The notes under the pieces: generated by a model | Databases searched by the model: none | Seen by the model: only the letters and a program-made list of their open reading frames with translations | Told to the model about the DNA's origin: nothing | Position numbers and translations under genes: made by a program | In this document: positions 51,436 to 60,112 of the stretch, one piece after another | Layout of the letters: every line of letters starts with the position of its first letter | How positions within the stretch are numbered: position 1 is the first letter of the stretch | Source: an uncultured Verrucomicrobia subdivision 3 bacterium | GTDB taxonomy: Bacteria > Verrucomicrobiota > Verrucomicrobiia > Limisphaerales > DASXHY01 | Reading direction: 5' to 3' | Length of the DNA: 64,000 bases | NCBI GenBank assembly: GCA_937890005.1 | Contig: CALBZA010000018.1 | Coordinates: 46,708-110,707, forward strand

Positions 51436-52446
51436 TCAGGCAGCCATCGGGATCGAACGGGCTTTGCCGGCCGGCACCAGCGGCGCAGTGCGCGGAAGCG
51501 GTTCGCCGAAATCGGGGAAGCCATCGCTGCTCCAGACAAATCGCTTGGCGTGAACGTCGCGATCCTCCCAGCCCGGCGTCTGCGTGGATTTGGAGTGATA
51601 AATGATCCAGTCCTCGGTCTGGCAGAGTGACTTGACGAACGAACAATGCCCGACGCCCCAGACCTGGTCGGTCTTCTGAAAAACGGGGCCGTGCTTGATC
51701 CACTTGGCAGGGTTCAACACGTCCTGAGTGTTGTTGTGCAGCATTCCGAGGCAGTAATCCGAAGTCCAGCTGCCGCTTGCGGAATAAACGATGAAGATGT
51801 CGCCGTTGCGCTTCAGAATCTGCGGCCCTTCGCAGATCGGCATCGCCACCTTCTCCCACGGCTGCGTCGGAGCGGCAATCATCACGCGCGGACCGGAAAC
51901 TGTCAGGGGATCGCGCATCGGCGCGATGTAAAGATTCTGCAAACCATCCTTCTTGCCGGGCCATCCGGACCAGACGAGATAACGGCTGCTGTCGTCCAGC
52001 GTCAGAACCGTTCCATCGATCGCCCAGCCGCCGGTCTGAAGTTGTCCGCGGCAACGATAGCTTCCAAGCGGATTGCTTCCTTCACCTTCCAGAACCCACA
52101 TGCGATGGTTTTCATTCCGGCCATCGTCGGCGGCGAAATAGATGTACCAACGCCCGTCGATCAGGTGCAGTTCCGGGGCCCAGACATTGTCGGAGTTGCC
52201 ACCCCGTCGCGGAGCCGTCCAGACGCAAACGCCTGCGTCGGCGCCGATGGCCGCTATGGTGCGCGAACGGCGGATCCAGATCTGACGTTTGTTCCGGCTC
52301 TCACAGTAATAGTAAAACCCGCCGTGATAGATCATCCACGGGTCGGCCGAATGCGGTGGCAGTATCGGATTGATAACTTTGCTCGATTGCGTTGTTGTCG
52401 TCTTCGAAACGTCTCGCCCTGTGGCGCACGCTTCGGGCAACAGCAT
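51436..52446 (-). CDS. Glycoside hydrolase, family 43-like
   Basis: Five-bladed propeller glycosidase of 336 residues. The three carboxylates of GH43 are in place: base in SADPWMIYHGGFYYYCES (Asp), pKa-modulating Asp in AIDGTVLTLDD, and acid Glu in ICEGPQILKRNG. Targets are usually arabinan or xylan side chains. A cysteine near the N-terminus (LLPEACATG) is not a clear lipobox, so export is uncertain. The ATG has GAGGA just upstream. It shares the strand with the M23 gene, 24 bases away. Confidence 0.85.
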   Translation of the reverse strand: MLLPEACATGRDVSKTTTTQSSKVINPILPPHSADPWMIYHGGFYYYCESRNKRQIWIRRSRTIAAIGADAGVCVWTAPRRGGNSDNVWAPELHLIDGRWYIYFAADDGRNENHRMWVLEGEGSNPLGSYRCRGQLQTGGWAIDGTVLTLDDSSRYLVWSGWPGKKDGLQNLYIAPMRDPLTVSGPRVMIAAPTQPWEKVAMPICEGPQILKRNGDIFIVYSASGSWTSDYCLGMLHNNTQDVLNPAKWIKHGPVFQKTDQVWGVGHCSFVKSLCQTEDWIIYHSKSTQTPGWEDRDVHAKRFVWSSDGFPDFGEPLPRTAPLVPAGKARSIPMAA

Positions 52447-52474
52447 TCCTCAACCCGAAATCCGCATGAATCGG

Positions 52475-52490
52475 CACCGCGCTGAAACGC
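52475..52490. repeat. Truncated copy of the CACCGCGC repeat
   Basis: Sixteen bases (CACCGCGCTGAAACGC) match one arm of the palindromic family seen at 6801-6954 and 40512-40549, but without the mirror arm. Likely a decayed copy. Confidence 0.5.
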
Positions 52491-52686
52491 ATGTCATCCT
52501 TTGTCTGACAGGTAAGTAGAGGCTTGCTGACAGGCTGGGAACGCCCTGAAGACCGCGGGTCATCCTTGATATTCCTTTGCCAAAGTCGCAAGCAGTGACA
52601 GTGCGGTTTTAGAAGATTACCTTCAAATCAGATGGAACAGCCCGGAGGGAAATCAAACCGCAGAGATCAGCCGTGTTGCCGAGCAA

Positions 52687-53220
52687 TCATGTGTGTAAAA
52701 CCTGCTCGGGCGTTGCGCGAGGACGAGAAGGCAGGACAGCTCGAAGCAACAAACCCACAATAGCTGCCGCGAGTGCACAGCCAGCTCCACTTCCCCAGGT
52801 CCACACGAAATTGTGAATCGCTCCCGCCGCGTTGCCGGCCACGTCGTCGCCAAAGTCCACGCGACTGGACACGCCGGAAAGCCGGATGAATACCGCCAAC
52901 ACAGAGCCGACGCGCAGCGACCAGCGCATACCGCGCCACTCACGCGTCCGAATGAAAAGGCTGAGAAGAAACGGCAGGTGGATCGGCAAATAAAAGAACG
53001 CAAGCAACGGAACAGCCAGTAACAGCGTGGGCATGGCAATGACTGCGATGGCGACGATGAAGAGGACACCAATTACCAGAATCCAGCGGTCTCGCCGCGA
53101 AAGAGTCGGCGCAGCTGACGCGGACTCCGCCGTCAAGAATTCAGAACCGCACGCCCGACAAGCAGCGTCCGCTTCTTCGTTCTCCCGTCCGCAGTAAGTG
53201 CAACTCTTCATACGGATCAA
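52687..53220 (-). CDS. Zinc-ribbon membrane protein, unknown function
   Basis: Protein of 177 residues: an N-terminal zinc ribbon (SCTYCGRENEEADAACRACG, two C-x2-C pairs), a polar linker, three or four helices (about 45-90, 105-120 and 140-165) and a short tail. The ribbon at the start followed by helices is common in uncharacterised envelope proteins. No relative could be named. A 32-base CGCAGAG repeat lies upstream of its start. Confidence 0.6.
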   Translation of the reverse strand: MIRMKSCTYCGRENEEADAACRACGSEFLTAESASAAPTLSRRDRWILVIGVLFIVAIAVIAMPTLLLAVPLLAFFYLPIHLPFLLSLFIRTREWRGMRWSLRVGSVLAVFIRLSGVSSRVDFGDDVAGNAAGAIHNFVWTWGSGAGCALAAAIVGLLLRAVLPSRPRATPEQVLHT

Positions 53221-53234
53221 CTCGGATCGAAACT

Positions 53235-53266
53235 AAACCGCAGAGGTCGCAGAGCACGCAGAGATG
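53235..53266. repeat. CGCAGAG 9-base periodic repeat
   Basis: Three units of CGCAGAG spaced nine bases apart after AAAC, part of a dispersed family with copies at 52656-52668, 55017-55049, 60420-60449 (inverted) and a CGCGAAG variant at 60154-60180. Confidence 0.65.
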
Positions 53267-53299
53267 ATTTCCCCGGCGCAGACAAATGCTCTGCCGAGC

Positions 53300-53707
53300 T
53301 CAATCGCCCCAGCTCTCATCAAGAATAGCCTGGTCTTTGATGGTAAAATCTACGCCCAAATCTCCCCACATCGCTCCGCCCGACCAGGAAACAGTGAACG
53401 ACCTCTCCGCAGCAAACTCCTCCAAACTGATGGAGCAAGTCTCTTCATCATCCAGCTTGCAGCCGTCTCCCCACTCAACCAATCTCTTCGCTATTCGCTC
53501 GCGCATCTCTGGTCTGAGCGATTCAACAGTGCTCACGATGGAATCGAGCTCGGCCTTCGTCGGCAACGAGAGTGTCGGCGTGAACGAACAAAACTCGATG
53601 CCGCGATAGGTAAAATCCCACCACTCGTGGTCGCGATGGAACGTGAACTCAATGCCCTCAAAATTGATCTTCGGGTTTGGTTTCGGCGTTTTGGAAAAAA
53701 TGCCCAT
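53300..53707 (-). CDS. Hypothetical soluble protein
   Basis: Protein of 135 residues with no signal peptide. It starts MGIFSKTPKPNPKINFEGIEFTFHRDHEWWDFTYRGIEFCSF and contains an acidic helix (PEMRERIAKRLVEWGDGCKLDDEETCSISLEEFAAERSF). The composition is coherent, while the plus-strand frame over the same bases reads like a shadow. No family recognised. Confidence 0.55.
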   Translation of the reverse strand: MGIFSKTPKPNPKINFEGIEFTFHRDHEWWDFTYRGIEFCSFTPTLSLPTKAELDSIVSTVESLRPEMRERIAKRLVEWGDGCKLDDEETCSISLEEFAAERSFTVSWSGGAMWGDLGVDFTIKDQAILDESWGD

Positions 53708-53850
53708 ATTGAATCATCAATGAAATGAATGAGCGACAGCTGACGGCAGCTCACTCGCGACCGTAACCGTGGTGGCTTGCAATCCTTCACCGTCGAAATG
53801 CAAACGCATGGCGGCTGTTCGTTCCCATCCGATTGATTGGATACTTTGTT

Positions 53851-54219
53851 TCATTGGAAAGAACAGGAGATTGGCTCAATACACAGCTCAGACGAAACGT
53901 CTGCAATCCTGCCCGTCTCCGGTTCAAAACAGAATGTGGCAAACAGCTTGACCGATCCCTCTTCTATCGGAACGCCTACGAGGATTCGCTCCGCAGGTCT
54001 GTCCTTTTTGTGGTAATGAATCGATCTTGTCGCGTCATACTTGCCAACGACTGGGGCCAAAGAACCATCGGGAAGCTCGATCACCTCTTGATCACAGAGA
54101 GCGGTCAAAGCTCTGCTGGTCAGCCCCGGGAGGTCCAGATGGAAAGCCTGCCTCTCATACTGGCGCTGCGTGGCGAATCCGAGTGTGAATAGCAAAGCTG
54201 CGAAAATCGTGAATTTCAT
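53851..54219 (-). CDS. Hypothetical secreted protein
   Basis: Protein of 122 residues with a short signal peptide (FTIFAALLFTLGFA). The mature part is mixed beta (AFHLDLPGLTSRALTALCDQEVIELPDGSLAPVVGKY) with three cysteines in the second half. No family recognised. It lies 12 bases after the next gene on the same strand (54232-54750), so they may be co-transcribed. Confidence 0.5.
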   Translation of the reverse strand: MKFTIFAALLFTLGFATQRQYERQAFHLDLPGLTSRALTALCDQEVIELPDGSLAPVVGKYDATRSIHYHKKDRPAERILVGVPIEEGSVKLFATFCFEPETGRIADVSSELCIEPISCSFQ

Positions 54220-54231
54220 TTGACCCGAACC

Positions 54232-54750
54232 TTACCAGGGCAATTGGACAAAAAATGTCTCCAATAATGCATCTGCCTCCTGTTTTGTTGGCGAAGGCTT
54301 ACCCGACCTCGGGGGTGACATCATGGTGATGATGTTTGATTTGGTGAGTGTTCCTTCATCAAGCCTTTGTGAGATGAATGCGCGGAACTCGGGACTGGAC
54401 TCGTATAACTGAGAAAGCTCACTCACGTGCCGGCCGACGCCAATTGCACAGCCACCCCAAACCGTGCCGAAGAACTGATACGGGGAGCCTTGTGCGAACG
54501 CCCACTCGTGGGTATGGCCTGCCGGAAAAAAATCGTGCTGAATACGAGTCTCGGAAACCTGCTCCCATTGAGGGGTCAGCGGAATAGAAAACCCGCTCCA
54601 CGAACCAAGACGCCACTGGAATACATTCTTCAGAGCCCAATAACTCTGACAACGATATGAATCCCGCTCCTTGTAATGGAGCAGCAATGCAGCAGTGGCA
54701 ATAATTCCTCCAATGGCGATAAACCAATGTTTATGGGCTTTCGCGGTCAT
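54232..54750 (-). CDS. Hypothetical membrane-anchored protein
   Basis: Protein of 172 residues with one N-terminal helix (HWFIAIGGIIATAALLLH), a periplasmic domain (YRCQSYWALKNVFQWRLGSWSGFSIPLT) and a C-terminal helical segment ending TKQEADALLETFFVQLPW. Not recognised. It leads a two-gene unit with the secreted protein at 53851-54219. Confidence 0.5.
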   Translation of the reverse strand: MTAKAHKHWFIAIGGIIATAALLLHYKERDSYRCQSYWALKNVFQWRLGSWSGFSIPLTPQWEQVSETRIQHDFFPAGHTHEWAFAQGSPYQFFGTVWGGCAIGVGRHVSELSQLYESSPEFRAFISQRLDEGTLTKSNIITMMSPPRSGKPSPTKQEADALLETFFVQLPW

Positions 54751-55016
54751 ACAACCAAACGATCACCGATCACTGCCGCAAACAGGTTCTGGCTGCCAGT
54801 CCAAAGCTCTCGAAACCAACAGTGTCGAAACTGCAGCGCCGCGCAACGATGCATGACCCGAATCATTCATTACGCAGGCTTTTTCGTCCACAGGGAAGTT
54901 GATTGAGGACGTTCAACAGAAAAAGAATCTTTCCCATCCACACTCAAAATGCCGTCGCGGGCAGAATTCTGCGCACTCGACATCGCAGCTGATGGATCTG
55001 CTCGGAAGCGAAATTG

Positions 55017-55049
55017 AACCGCAGGTCGCCAGAGGCCGCAGAGTAAAGG
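55017..55049. repeat. CGCAGAG-type periodic repeat, degenerate copy
   Basis: AACCGCAGGTCGCCAGAGGCCGCAGAG: the units and AACCG lead match the 53235 copy with small changes in spacing. Confidence 0.5.
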
Positions 55050-55077
55050 TGGGAGGGATGAGTTTAAATCGTCCAAA

Positions 55078-55123
55078 GGCCACTGCCTGATGCCCCGTGC
55101 CTAAAGCCTATCGCCTGATAAAA
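55078..55123. repeat. Left arm of a 46-base long-range inverted repeat
   Basis: Matches the reverse complement of 63833-63878 at 42 of 46 positions, including the exact run GCCTAAAGCCTATCGCCTG. The arms are 8.7 kb apart. Each lies in non-coding DNA. Confidence 0.75.
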
Positions 55124-55477
55124 TTTTCATTGGTCACAAAGCATCGAGCACATTGGGACTGGATCGAATATTGGCAAAGCGGCACCTTTGCCCTATCGGA
55201 AAGATGAGGTGAAATCCGCGCGTGAAGTTTGCGGCGGTTGGAAAATTCCCACTTTCTGTGCACATCCGCGCCCATCTGTGGCTCAACGTGCCTTCGAATG
55301 CTTCAGTTCCCCGACGACGCGTGAGCCTTCCCATGTTGTCTCTGACGTGTCAGCGATACAGAGAAAAGCTGCGACATGTCGCATTACTCCAGGACGAAAC
55401 AGCCCCCCCCTTCGCAAGTTGTTGTGGCAATAGAAGGACTGGAAAATCCCTGATCCTCCAACTTGAATCATTGCGAT

Positions 55478-56932
55478 TCAGTTGAATTCCAGCCGCCGTT
55501 TGTCGCGTTCGATCTCCACCTGCTTGCGGATGATCTGAATCTTGGCTTTGATCAGCTCCCGATTCTCCTCGCCCTTGGCCAGAAGTTCCTTTTCCAATTC
55601 AGCAATGCGGCTCTCGTAGGCGGCCAGCCGTTCCTGCAAGGGCGCCTGGACTTTTTCGAGGCGCGCTTCCAGTTCGGCGACCTCCACCGCGGCCTTCTGA
55701 TGCGCACTCAACAGTTCGGCACGTTGCTCAACCAAACGTCGCGTCATCTTGTCCGACATCCATCGCGCCAGTTGAGCGAGCAACCCTTCGCGAACGACCG
55801 CCTTGGCCTTCGCCGCCTGTTCCTCAGCCTGAAGCGCGCGCGCCTTCCAGGCGTGTTCGCTGGCCGAAACCGCCTGAGTCGGAACCGTGGCAACGGGCTC
55901 GACCGGCAGAGACGCAGGCACCATCGCCATCGGCGGCGGACGACGCGTCAAACGCCACACCATCATGATCAACAGCACTGCGGCAGCACCACCGATCACC
56001 CATGGCCAGGGCTTCGGCAGTATCTCCACCCTGGGCTGCTCCACATTCTTCACAATCGCGAGCGCGTTCTTCTCCTGAAGTTCATCGAGCGCCGCTTTGA
56101 TTCGTGCATCGATCACCTGCCCCCGGCGCACGATCACGTCCCCGGAATTGTAGCGGCTCGCGATCGAAAGGTTTGCCGTCCGTTGTTCCCGCAGCTGCCG
56201 TGTCAGCTCCGCTTCCATCAGGCAATTGGGCTTGATGAAGGACGCGAGATATTTCGCCACGGAACGTTCTTCGGCGGGAAACCGATCCAGCAGATCGCTC
56301 TTGGCGCGTTGCGTCGCAATGAAGTTCGTTTTGCCGACATTGAATCCTCGTTCGGCAACCACTGTGGCCGTCGCCTCTTCATTGTCTGCCAGTGAAACCA
56401 GCCGGATGGTCGAACCGACCCAGATGTCCTTGGGACCGGTATCGGGACGGATATAGCCTCGCATCGGTTCGCGAAGCTTCGCCATCAACGGCGCCTTGTA
56501 AGCGTCGTCCGACTCGCCCTGCAACCAGATCCGCGCGAGCCTGAGCCCGACGGGAAAGAGAATGTTTTGCTTCTGAAACTGCGTGAGGAAACGCTGAAAG
56601 TCGTTGGAAGAAATTTCGTCGGGCGACAGTGTCCGTTTCCCAAACCGCACCTCCACGGCGTCGAGGAAGTTCGAGCGGGTGCGATCGAACGTCGTTTGAA
56701 ATGCCGCCACACATTCGTTGGCTGCGTTGGGATAGTAGCGATAAACCACCGGCACCCGCTGCGCCTCCTTCTCCTTCAACTCGTCCGTGGCCTCGATATC
56801 CACAACCACGAGTGGAACCGGCGTGACAATGTCGCGATCTGCCTTATCTCCGATCCGATATTCTCGGCCTGAAACATCCCCCACGACGAAGATTGCCGAA
56901 ACCAGGAGAATCGATACGGCGCGGGTTACCAT
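55478..56932 (-). CDS. HDED-domain membrane protein with coiled-coil tail
   Basis: Protein of 484 residues when started at 56932 (MVTRAVSILLVSAIFVVGDVSG, a signal or anchor helix). Residues 25-290 match the extracytoplasmic 7TMR-HDED domain of PgpH-type c-di-AMP phosphodiesterases: DIVTPVPLVVVD, VPVVYRYYPNA, RGYIRP, then ASFIKPNCLMEAELTRQLREQ and GDVIVRRGQVID. Instead of seven helices and an HD domain there is one helix (311-326) and a charged coiled coil (360-480). So it is a sensor without the enzyme. A 7-base overlap links it to the gene upstream. Confidence 0.68.
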   Translation of the reverse strand: MVTRAVSILLVSAIFVVGDVSGREYRIGDKADRDIVTPVPLVVVDIEATDELKEKEAQRVPVVYRYYPNAANECVAAFQTTFDRTRSNFLDAVEVRFGKRTLSPDEISSNDFQRFLTQFQKQNILFPVGLRLARIWLQGESDDAYKAPLMAKLREPMRGYIRPDTGPKDIWVGSTIRLVSLADNEEATATVVAERGFNVGKTNFIATQRAKSDLLDRFPAEERSVAKYLASFIKPNCLMEAELTRQLREQRTANLSIASRYNSGDVIVRRGQVIDARIKAALDELQEKNALAIVKNVEQPRVEILPKPWPWVIGGAAAVLLIMMVWRLTRRPPPMAMVPASLPVEPVATVPTQAVSASEHAWKARALQAEEQAAKAKAVVREGLLAQLARWMSDKMTRRLVEQRAELLSAHQKAAVEVAELEARLEKVQAPLQERLAAYESRIAELEKELLAKGEENRELIKAKIQIIRKQVEIERDKRRLEFN

Positions 56933-57387
56933 AGAAATGATTTCTTCTCGTCGATCAGGAGGTCGCCTTCCCACAATGTCGCCCGCCAGGCCGTGATTTC
57001 ACCGAAGCGTTTGAAATCATCTCCACGAATCGGCAGAGAGGTCCACCGGCTGAACACGCCCGGTTTGACCGCCGTCTCGAGAACAGCGCGGCTCGGGAGA
57101 TTTCCCTGTGCGGTTCCGCGCAACTCCACTCGAAGCATCAACGGCGCGGTCTTCTTGCCGGTGACCTTCCACTGCACGTCAAACCGCACGCCCGAAATCA
57201 GATTCGTATTGTCGCGAAGGTAGGCTTGATAAGCGTCCCGGTTATAAAGGCTTGGCGCGAGGGTGTGCCTGCCCTCCTGATCCATGAAATGGGGCAGGAT
57301 TTTCAGCACCTTTCCCTCCGCGGCCCCGGCGGTATCAACCGCTGCAAACGCGCAAAGGAACAGGATCAGCAGAATTGGCCGGCGCAT
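56926..57387 (-). CDS. Hypothetical secreted protein
   Basis: Protein of 153 residues with a signal peptide (PILLILFLCAFAAVDTAGA). The mature part (KILPHFMDQEGRHTLAPSLYNRDAYQAYLRDNTNLISGVRFDVQWK) is beta-rich and ends in a WEGDLLIDEKKSFLW motif. Not recognised. It overlaps the HDED-domain gene by 7 bases, so the pair is probably translationally coupled and may work together at the membrane. Confidence 0.58.
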   Translation of the reverse strand: MRRPILLILFLCAFAAVDTAGAAEGKVLKILPHFMDQEGRHTLAPSLYNRDAYQAYLRDNTNLISGVRFDVQWKVTGKKTAPLMLRVELRGTAQGNLPSRAVLETAVKPGVFSRWTSLPIRGDDFKRFGEITAWRATLWEGDLLIDEKKSFLW

Positions 57388-57529
57388 GGGCTAGAAATAC
57401 CTTCACGCTTCAATCGACTCAAACGATTTCTTCCCGCAATCCGAATTTGTCGAAGACCCCCGGGCGAACGCAGCTGCCAGAACGATCGAACGAAAGAAGC
57501 GGCCCACCAACGAGCCACCACGATCCGTC

Positions 57530-57880
57530 CTAAAGCCGGCTGCGACCGAACATCACCGAGACATACCGTGCCTGGGGAATCACAAATTTCTTCACTTCCA
57601 CCGTGACATCGTGCGGCTTGAACCGGGTCAGGATCATGTCGGCCAGATTCGCCGCCAGTTTCTCGATCAATTTCCAGCTGCGCCCTTCGCCGAAGCGCAG
57701 GATTTCCTGCGACACCTCGAAGTAGTCGATCGTTTTTTCAATGCGATCGCTGAGAACTGCCGCGGTGAAATCGGTGGTCATATCCACGCTGATCAACAGC
57801 CGTTGCGGCTTGGACCGTTCCTCATCCGTGATTCCGACGTTATAAAAGACTTCCAGATCGACAATACTGATTCGCGACAT
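57530..57880 (-). CDS. folB: Dihydroneopterin aldolase-like protein
   Basis: Protein of 116 residues, the T-fold size of FolB. It has ISIVDLEVFYNVGITDEERSKPQRLLISVDMTTDF, the SDRIEKTIDYFEV segment, SWKLIEKLAANLADMIL and the C-terminal VTVEVKKFVIPQARYVSV, all typical of dihydroneopterin aldolase, including the lysine region KKF. It lies 3 bases after the HAD-Nudix gene on the same strand, so the two likely share a transcript; HAD or Nudix phosphatases are used in the same folate branch. Confidence 0.85.
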   Translation of the reverse strand: MSRISIVDLEVFYNVGITDEERSKPQRLLISVDMTTDFTAAVLSDRIEKTIDYFEVSQEILRFGEGRSWKLIEKLAANLADMILTRFKPHDVTVEVKKFVIPQARYVSVMFGRSRL

Positions 57881-57883
57881 TCT

Positions 57884-58966
57884 CTAGCTTCTCCTGTTCC
57901 TCGTTCGTTCCACGACAGCTTCCAACAGCACCCGTGTTGGTTGATTGATCGCCATCGCCAATGCTTCCCCGGGCCTCACCCAGCGAAATTCCCGCGCCTC
58001 TTCATTCAGACGAACCTCCGGCTCGCCGACGCAGCGGCAAGTGTAGTTCATGAGGATGAAATGCGCATCCCGGTAAAATTCTTTCGAATGAATGCAATCC
58101 TGCACCAGCACAAACTCGATCTCGTCCACTTCAAGCCCGGTTTCCTCGCGGAGCTCCCTCCGCAACGCGTCCACCGAAGGCTCGCCCCATTTTATTTTTC
58201 CACCGGGAATTCCCCAGAGATCCGACCACTTGTGCGTCCGCACCATCAACACCTCGTCCCGCGAATTGAAGATCAGCGCTCCCACCGTCGCAATCGGCGG
58301 ATGACTCTCCTCGAATTTCTTCGGTTCGGGTTTCAATCGCATTTCGTTTCGTTCCAAAATCTCCCGCAGCTCGCCCAGATGCTCCACGATCAGGTCAGGT
58401 TTCGCGGAACGTAACTGTTCCAGGGTGTTGTAACCGGTGAGAACCGCGCAGGAATGCACGCCGCCGTGGCGCGCCGTTTCAATGTCGTGCTGCATGTCAC
58501 CGACAAACAACGTTTCCTCCGCGTTCAACCCGAAGCGTTTCAAAATCTCGTGAATGATCTCCCGCTTGTCGCGCACGCCCACGAACGCCTCGTCCAGGTG
58601 CGGACGAAATCCAACTGCTTCGACCTGCACCGCGAAATGATCGGGATGAACGGAACTCAAAAGATAAGTCTTCAGATTCAGCGCCCGGCAGAATTCGAGA
58701 AACTCCCGCGCATGCGGCAGCGCACAAACCGATTCCTGCACGTGCTGAAACTTGTCGTGATACCAGACCTCAAGCTGCGCCAGCGGAATCTTCGGCGTGT
58801 GCTTGTCATAGAACAGGGTGAAGGGAAGACAGAACTCCGCGCGAAACTGATCCAGCGTCATCTCCTTGCATTGCGCCTGGGCCAGCACATGGTTCGTCGC
58901 CTTCCAAACCGCAGGCAGGTCATCCACAAGCGTCCCGGACCAGTCGAAGATGATGTTTCGAATCAC
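57884..58966 (-). CDS. HAD phosphatase - Nudix hydrolase fusion
   Basis: Two-domain soluble protein of 360 residues. Residues 1-215 are a HAD hydrolase: nucleophile motif FDWSGTLVDD, the threonine/serine motif YLLSSVH, and the metal motif FVGDMQHDIETARHGG. Residues 220-350 are a Nudix hydrolase with the box GGKIKWGEPSVDALRRELREETGLEV intact (G-x5-E-x7-REUxEExGU). It sits beside folB, and dihydroneopterin triphosphate dephosphorylation in folate synthesis needs such activities (inference). Confidence 0.88.
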   Translation of the reverse strand: MIRNIIFDWSGTLVDDLPAVWKATNHVLAQAQCKEMTLDQFRAEFCLPFTLFYDKHTPKIPLAQLEVWYHDKFQHVQESVCALPHAREFLEFCRALNLKTYLLSSVHPDHFAVQVEAVGFRPHLDEAFVGVRDKREIIHEILKRFGLNAEETLFVGDMQHDIETARHGGVHSCAVLTGYNTLEQLRSAKPDLIVEHLGELREILERNEMRLKPEPKKFEESHPPIATVGALIFNSRDEVLMVRTHKWSDLWGIPGGKIKWGEPSVDALRRELREETGLEVDEIEFVLVQDCIHSKEFYRDAHFILMNYTCRCVGEPEVRLNEEAREFRWVRPGEALAMAINQPTRVLLEAVVERTRNRRS

Positions 58967-59082
58967 GCCGGCAGTGTACCGGCGGAAGTTTCAACATCAA
59001 CTCATCGCTTCCAACGCGCACCGATCACATGGAGCGCGGCTCTATCACAGACCAGCCGCAGCATGAGTTCTGAAGAAACATT

Positions 59083-59178
59083 AACCACGGATGAACTCAA
59101 ATTCACACGGATGAAGATTGTTGATTCGAAATCTGGACTGAATCGTGAATTGTCGAACATCGATGTTCATCCGTGGTT
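59083..59178. repeat. Inverted repeat AACCACGGATGAAC
   Basis: Perfect 14-base arms at 59083-59096 and 59165-59178 facing each other across 68 bases, with an inner ACACGGATGAAG. Degraded relatives occur near 55260 and 41818. The family resembles the common environmental CCACAGATGAACACGGATG repeat. Confidence 0.7.
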
Positions 59179-59246
59179 TACGCACAACACACAGCACCGT
59201 GGTTTCCGTCTGGAACCGATCGAAATTTCCCGCCAAAGTGCGCGCG

Positions 59247-59816
59247 ATGCTGATCGCATTCAACAAACCGTATGGCGTGCTCTCGCAGTTCACGCCCGAC
59301 GGATCGCCCAATCGAACCCTCGCCGAGTTCGGTTTTCCCAAGGGCGTTTATGCGATCGGCCGGCTTGATGCCGATTCGGAAGGACTTCTCCTGTTGAGCG
59401 ATGAAGCATCACTGAACCAGCGTCTGCTGCATCCGCGCAATGCCCACGAACGCGAATATTGGGTCGAAGTCGAACGCATTCCCGGGCCTTCCACCATCGA
59501 ACAACTGTCCCGCGGCGTCGTGATCCAGGGCCGACGCACACTCCCCTGCTGCGCGCGCATCCTTGATCCGCAGCCGATGATGCCGCCGCGCAATCCGCCA
59601 ATTCGCTTTCGAAAAAATGTTCCCACCTGCTGGATCGCACTCGAACTCATCGAGGGCAGGAACCGTCAGGTGCGCCGCATGACCGCCGCCGTCGGACATC
59701 CCACATTGCGCCTCGTTCGAACCCGGATCGGCGAGTTCACTCTCTCAGAGATCGAGCCCGGCAAATGGATTCAACTCTCCGCAGAACAACGCAAGCGCGT
59801 GCTTTCCTCCACATGA
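59247..59816 (+). CDS. RluE/RsuA-family pseudouridine synthase
   Basis: Protein of 189 residues starting at 59247 (MLIAFNKPYGVLSQF). Motifs are NRTLAEFGFPKGVYAIGRLDADSEGLLLLSDEASLNQRL with the catalytic Asp in GRLDADSEG, and CWIALELIEGRNRQVRRMTAAVGHPTLRLVRTRIG. It lacks an S4 domain, which points to RluE (23S rRNA) rather than RsuA. The earlier ATG at 59145 would cross the inverted repeat. Overlaps the DUF167 gene by 4 bases (ATGA). Confidence 0.9.
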   Translation: MLIAFNKPYGVLSQFTPDGSPNRTLAEFGFPKGVYAIGRLDADSEGLLLLSDEASLNQRLLHPRNAHEREYWVEVERIPGPSTIEQLSRGVVIQGRRTLPCCARILDPQPMMPPRNPPIRFRKNVPTCWIALELIEGRNRQVRRMTAAVGHPTLRLVRTRIGEFTLSEIEPGKWIQLSAEQRKRVLSST

Positions 59817-60112
59817 ACGCAGTCCCCTCCTTTCTCAAGTCACAAGGCAGCGACGTCCTGCTCTCGGTGAAACTCCAGCCACGAGCTTCGAAGAATGAGA
59901 TTGGAGAACCGCTGGGAGAGGAACTGCGAATCAAAGTCACCGCGCCACCTGTTGATGCCGCGGCGAACCAGGCATTGATTGAACTTCTCGCTGAAACCTT
60001 TGACTGTTCGAAAGGCCGCATCGAACTGATCCGCGGCCACACATCCCGCCACAAAACCCTTCGCCTCCACGGCTTCACCGTCGAACAAATCGCGCAACGT
60101 CTTCACAGCTGA
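59813..60112 (+). CDS. DUF167 (YggU) family protein
   Basis: Small protein of 99 residues: VLLSVKLQPRASKNEIGEPLGEELRIKVTAPPVDAAANQALIELLAETFDCSKGRIELIRGHTSRHKTLRLHG, which is the whole DUF167/YggU fold, including the ASKNEI and PPVDAAANQAL motifs. Function in bacteria is unclear. It is translationally coupled to the pseudouridine synthase (4-base overlap). The start at 59813 is confirmed by this overlap. Confidence 0.93.
   Translation: MNAVPSFLKSQGSDVLLSVKLQPRASKNEIGEPLGEELRIKVTAPPVDAAANQALIELLAETFDCSKGRIELIRGHTSRHKTLRLHGFTVEQIAQRLHS

Larger units (their letters stand above)
54751..55477. other. Intergenic region with repeat remnants
   Basis: About 730 bases without a credible gene. It contains a CGCAGAG-type repeat (55017-55049), one arm of a 46-base inverted repeat (55078-55123), and a degraded ATCCGCGCCCATCTGTGG stretch near 55267 akin to the 59083-59178 family. 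Open frames here translate to repeat-derived sequence. A C8 run lies near 55402. Confidence 0.5.

Noticed and set aside
53264..53728. Plus-strand frame of 154 codons
   Set aside because: The minus-strand protein (53300-53707) has a more normal composition with an ordered start; the plus frame runs through the repeat.
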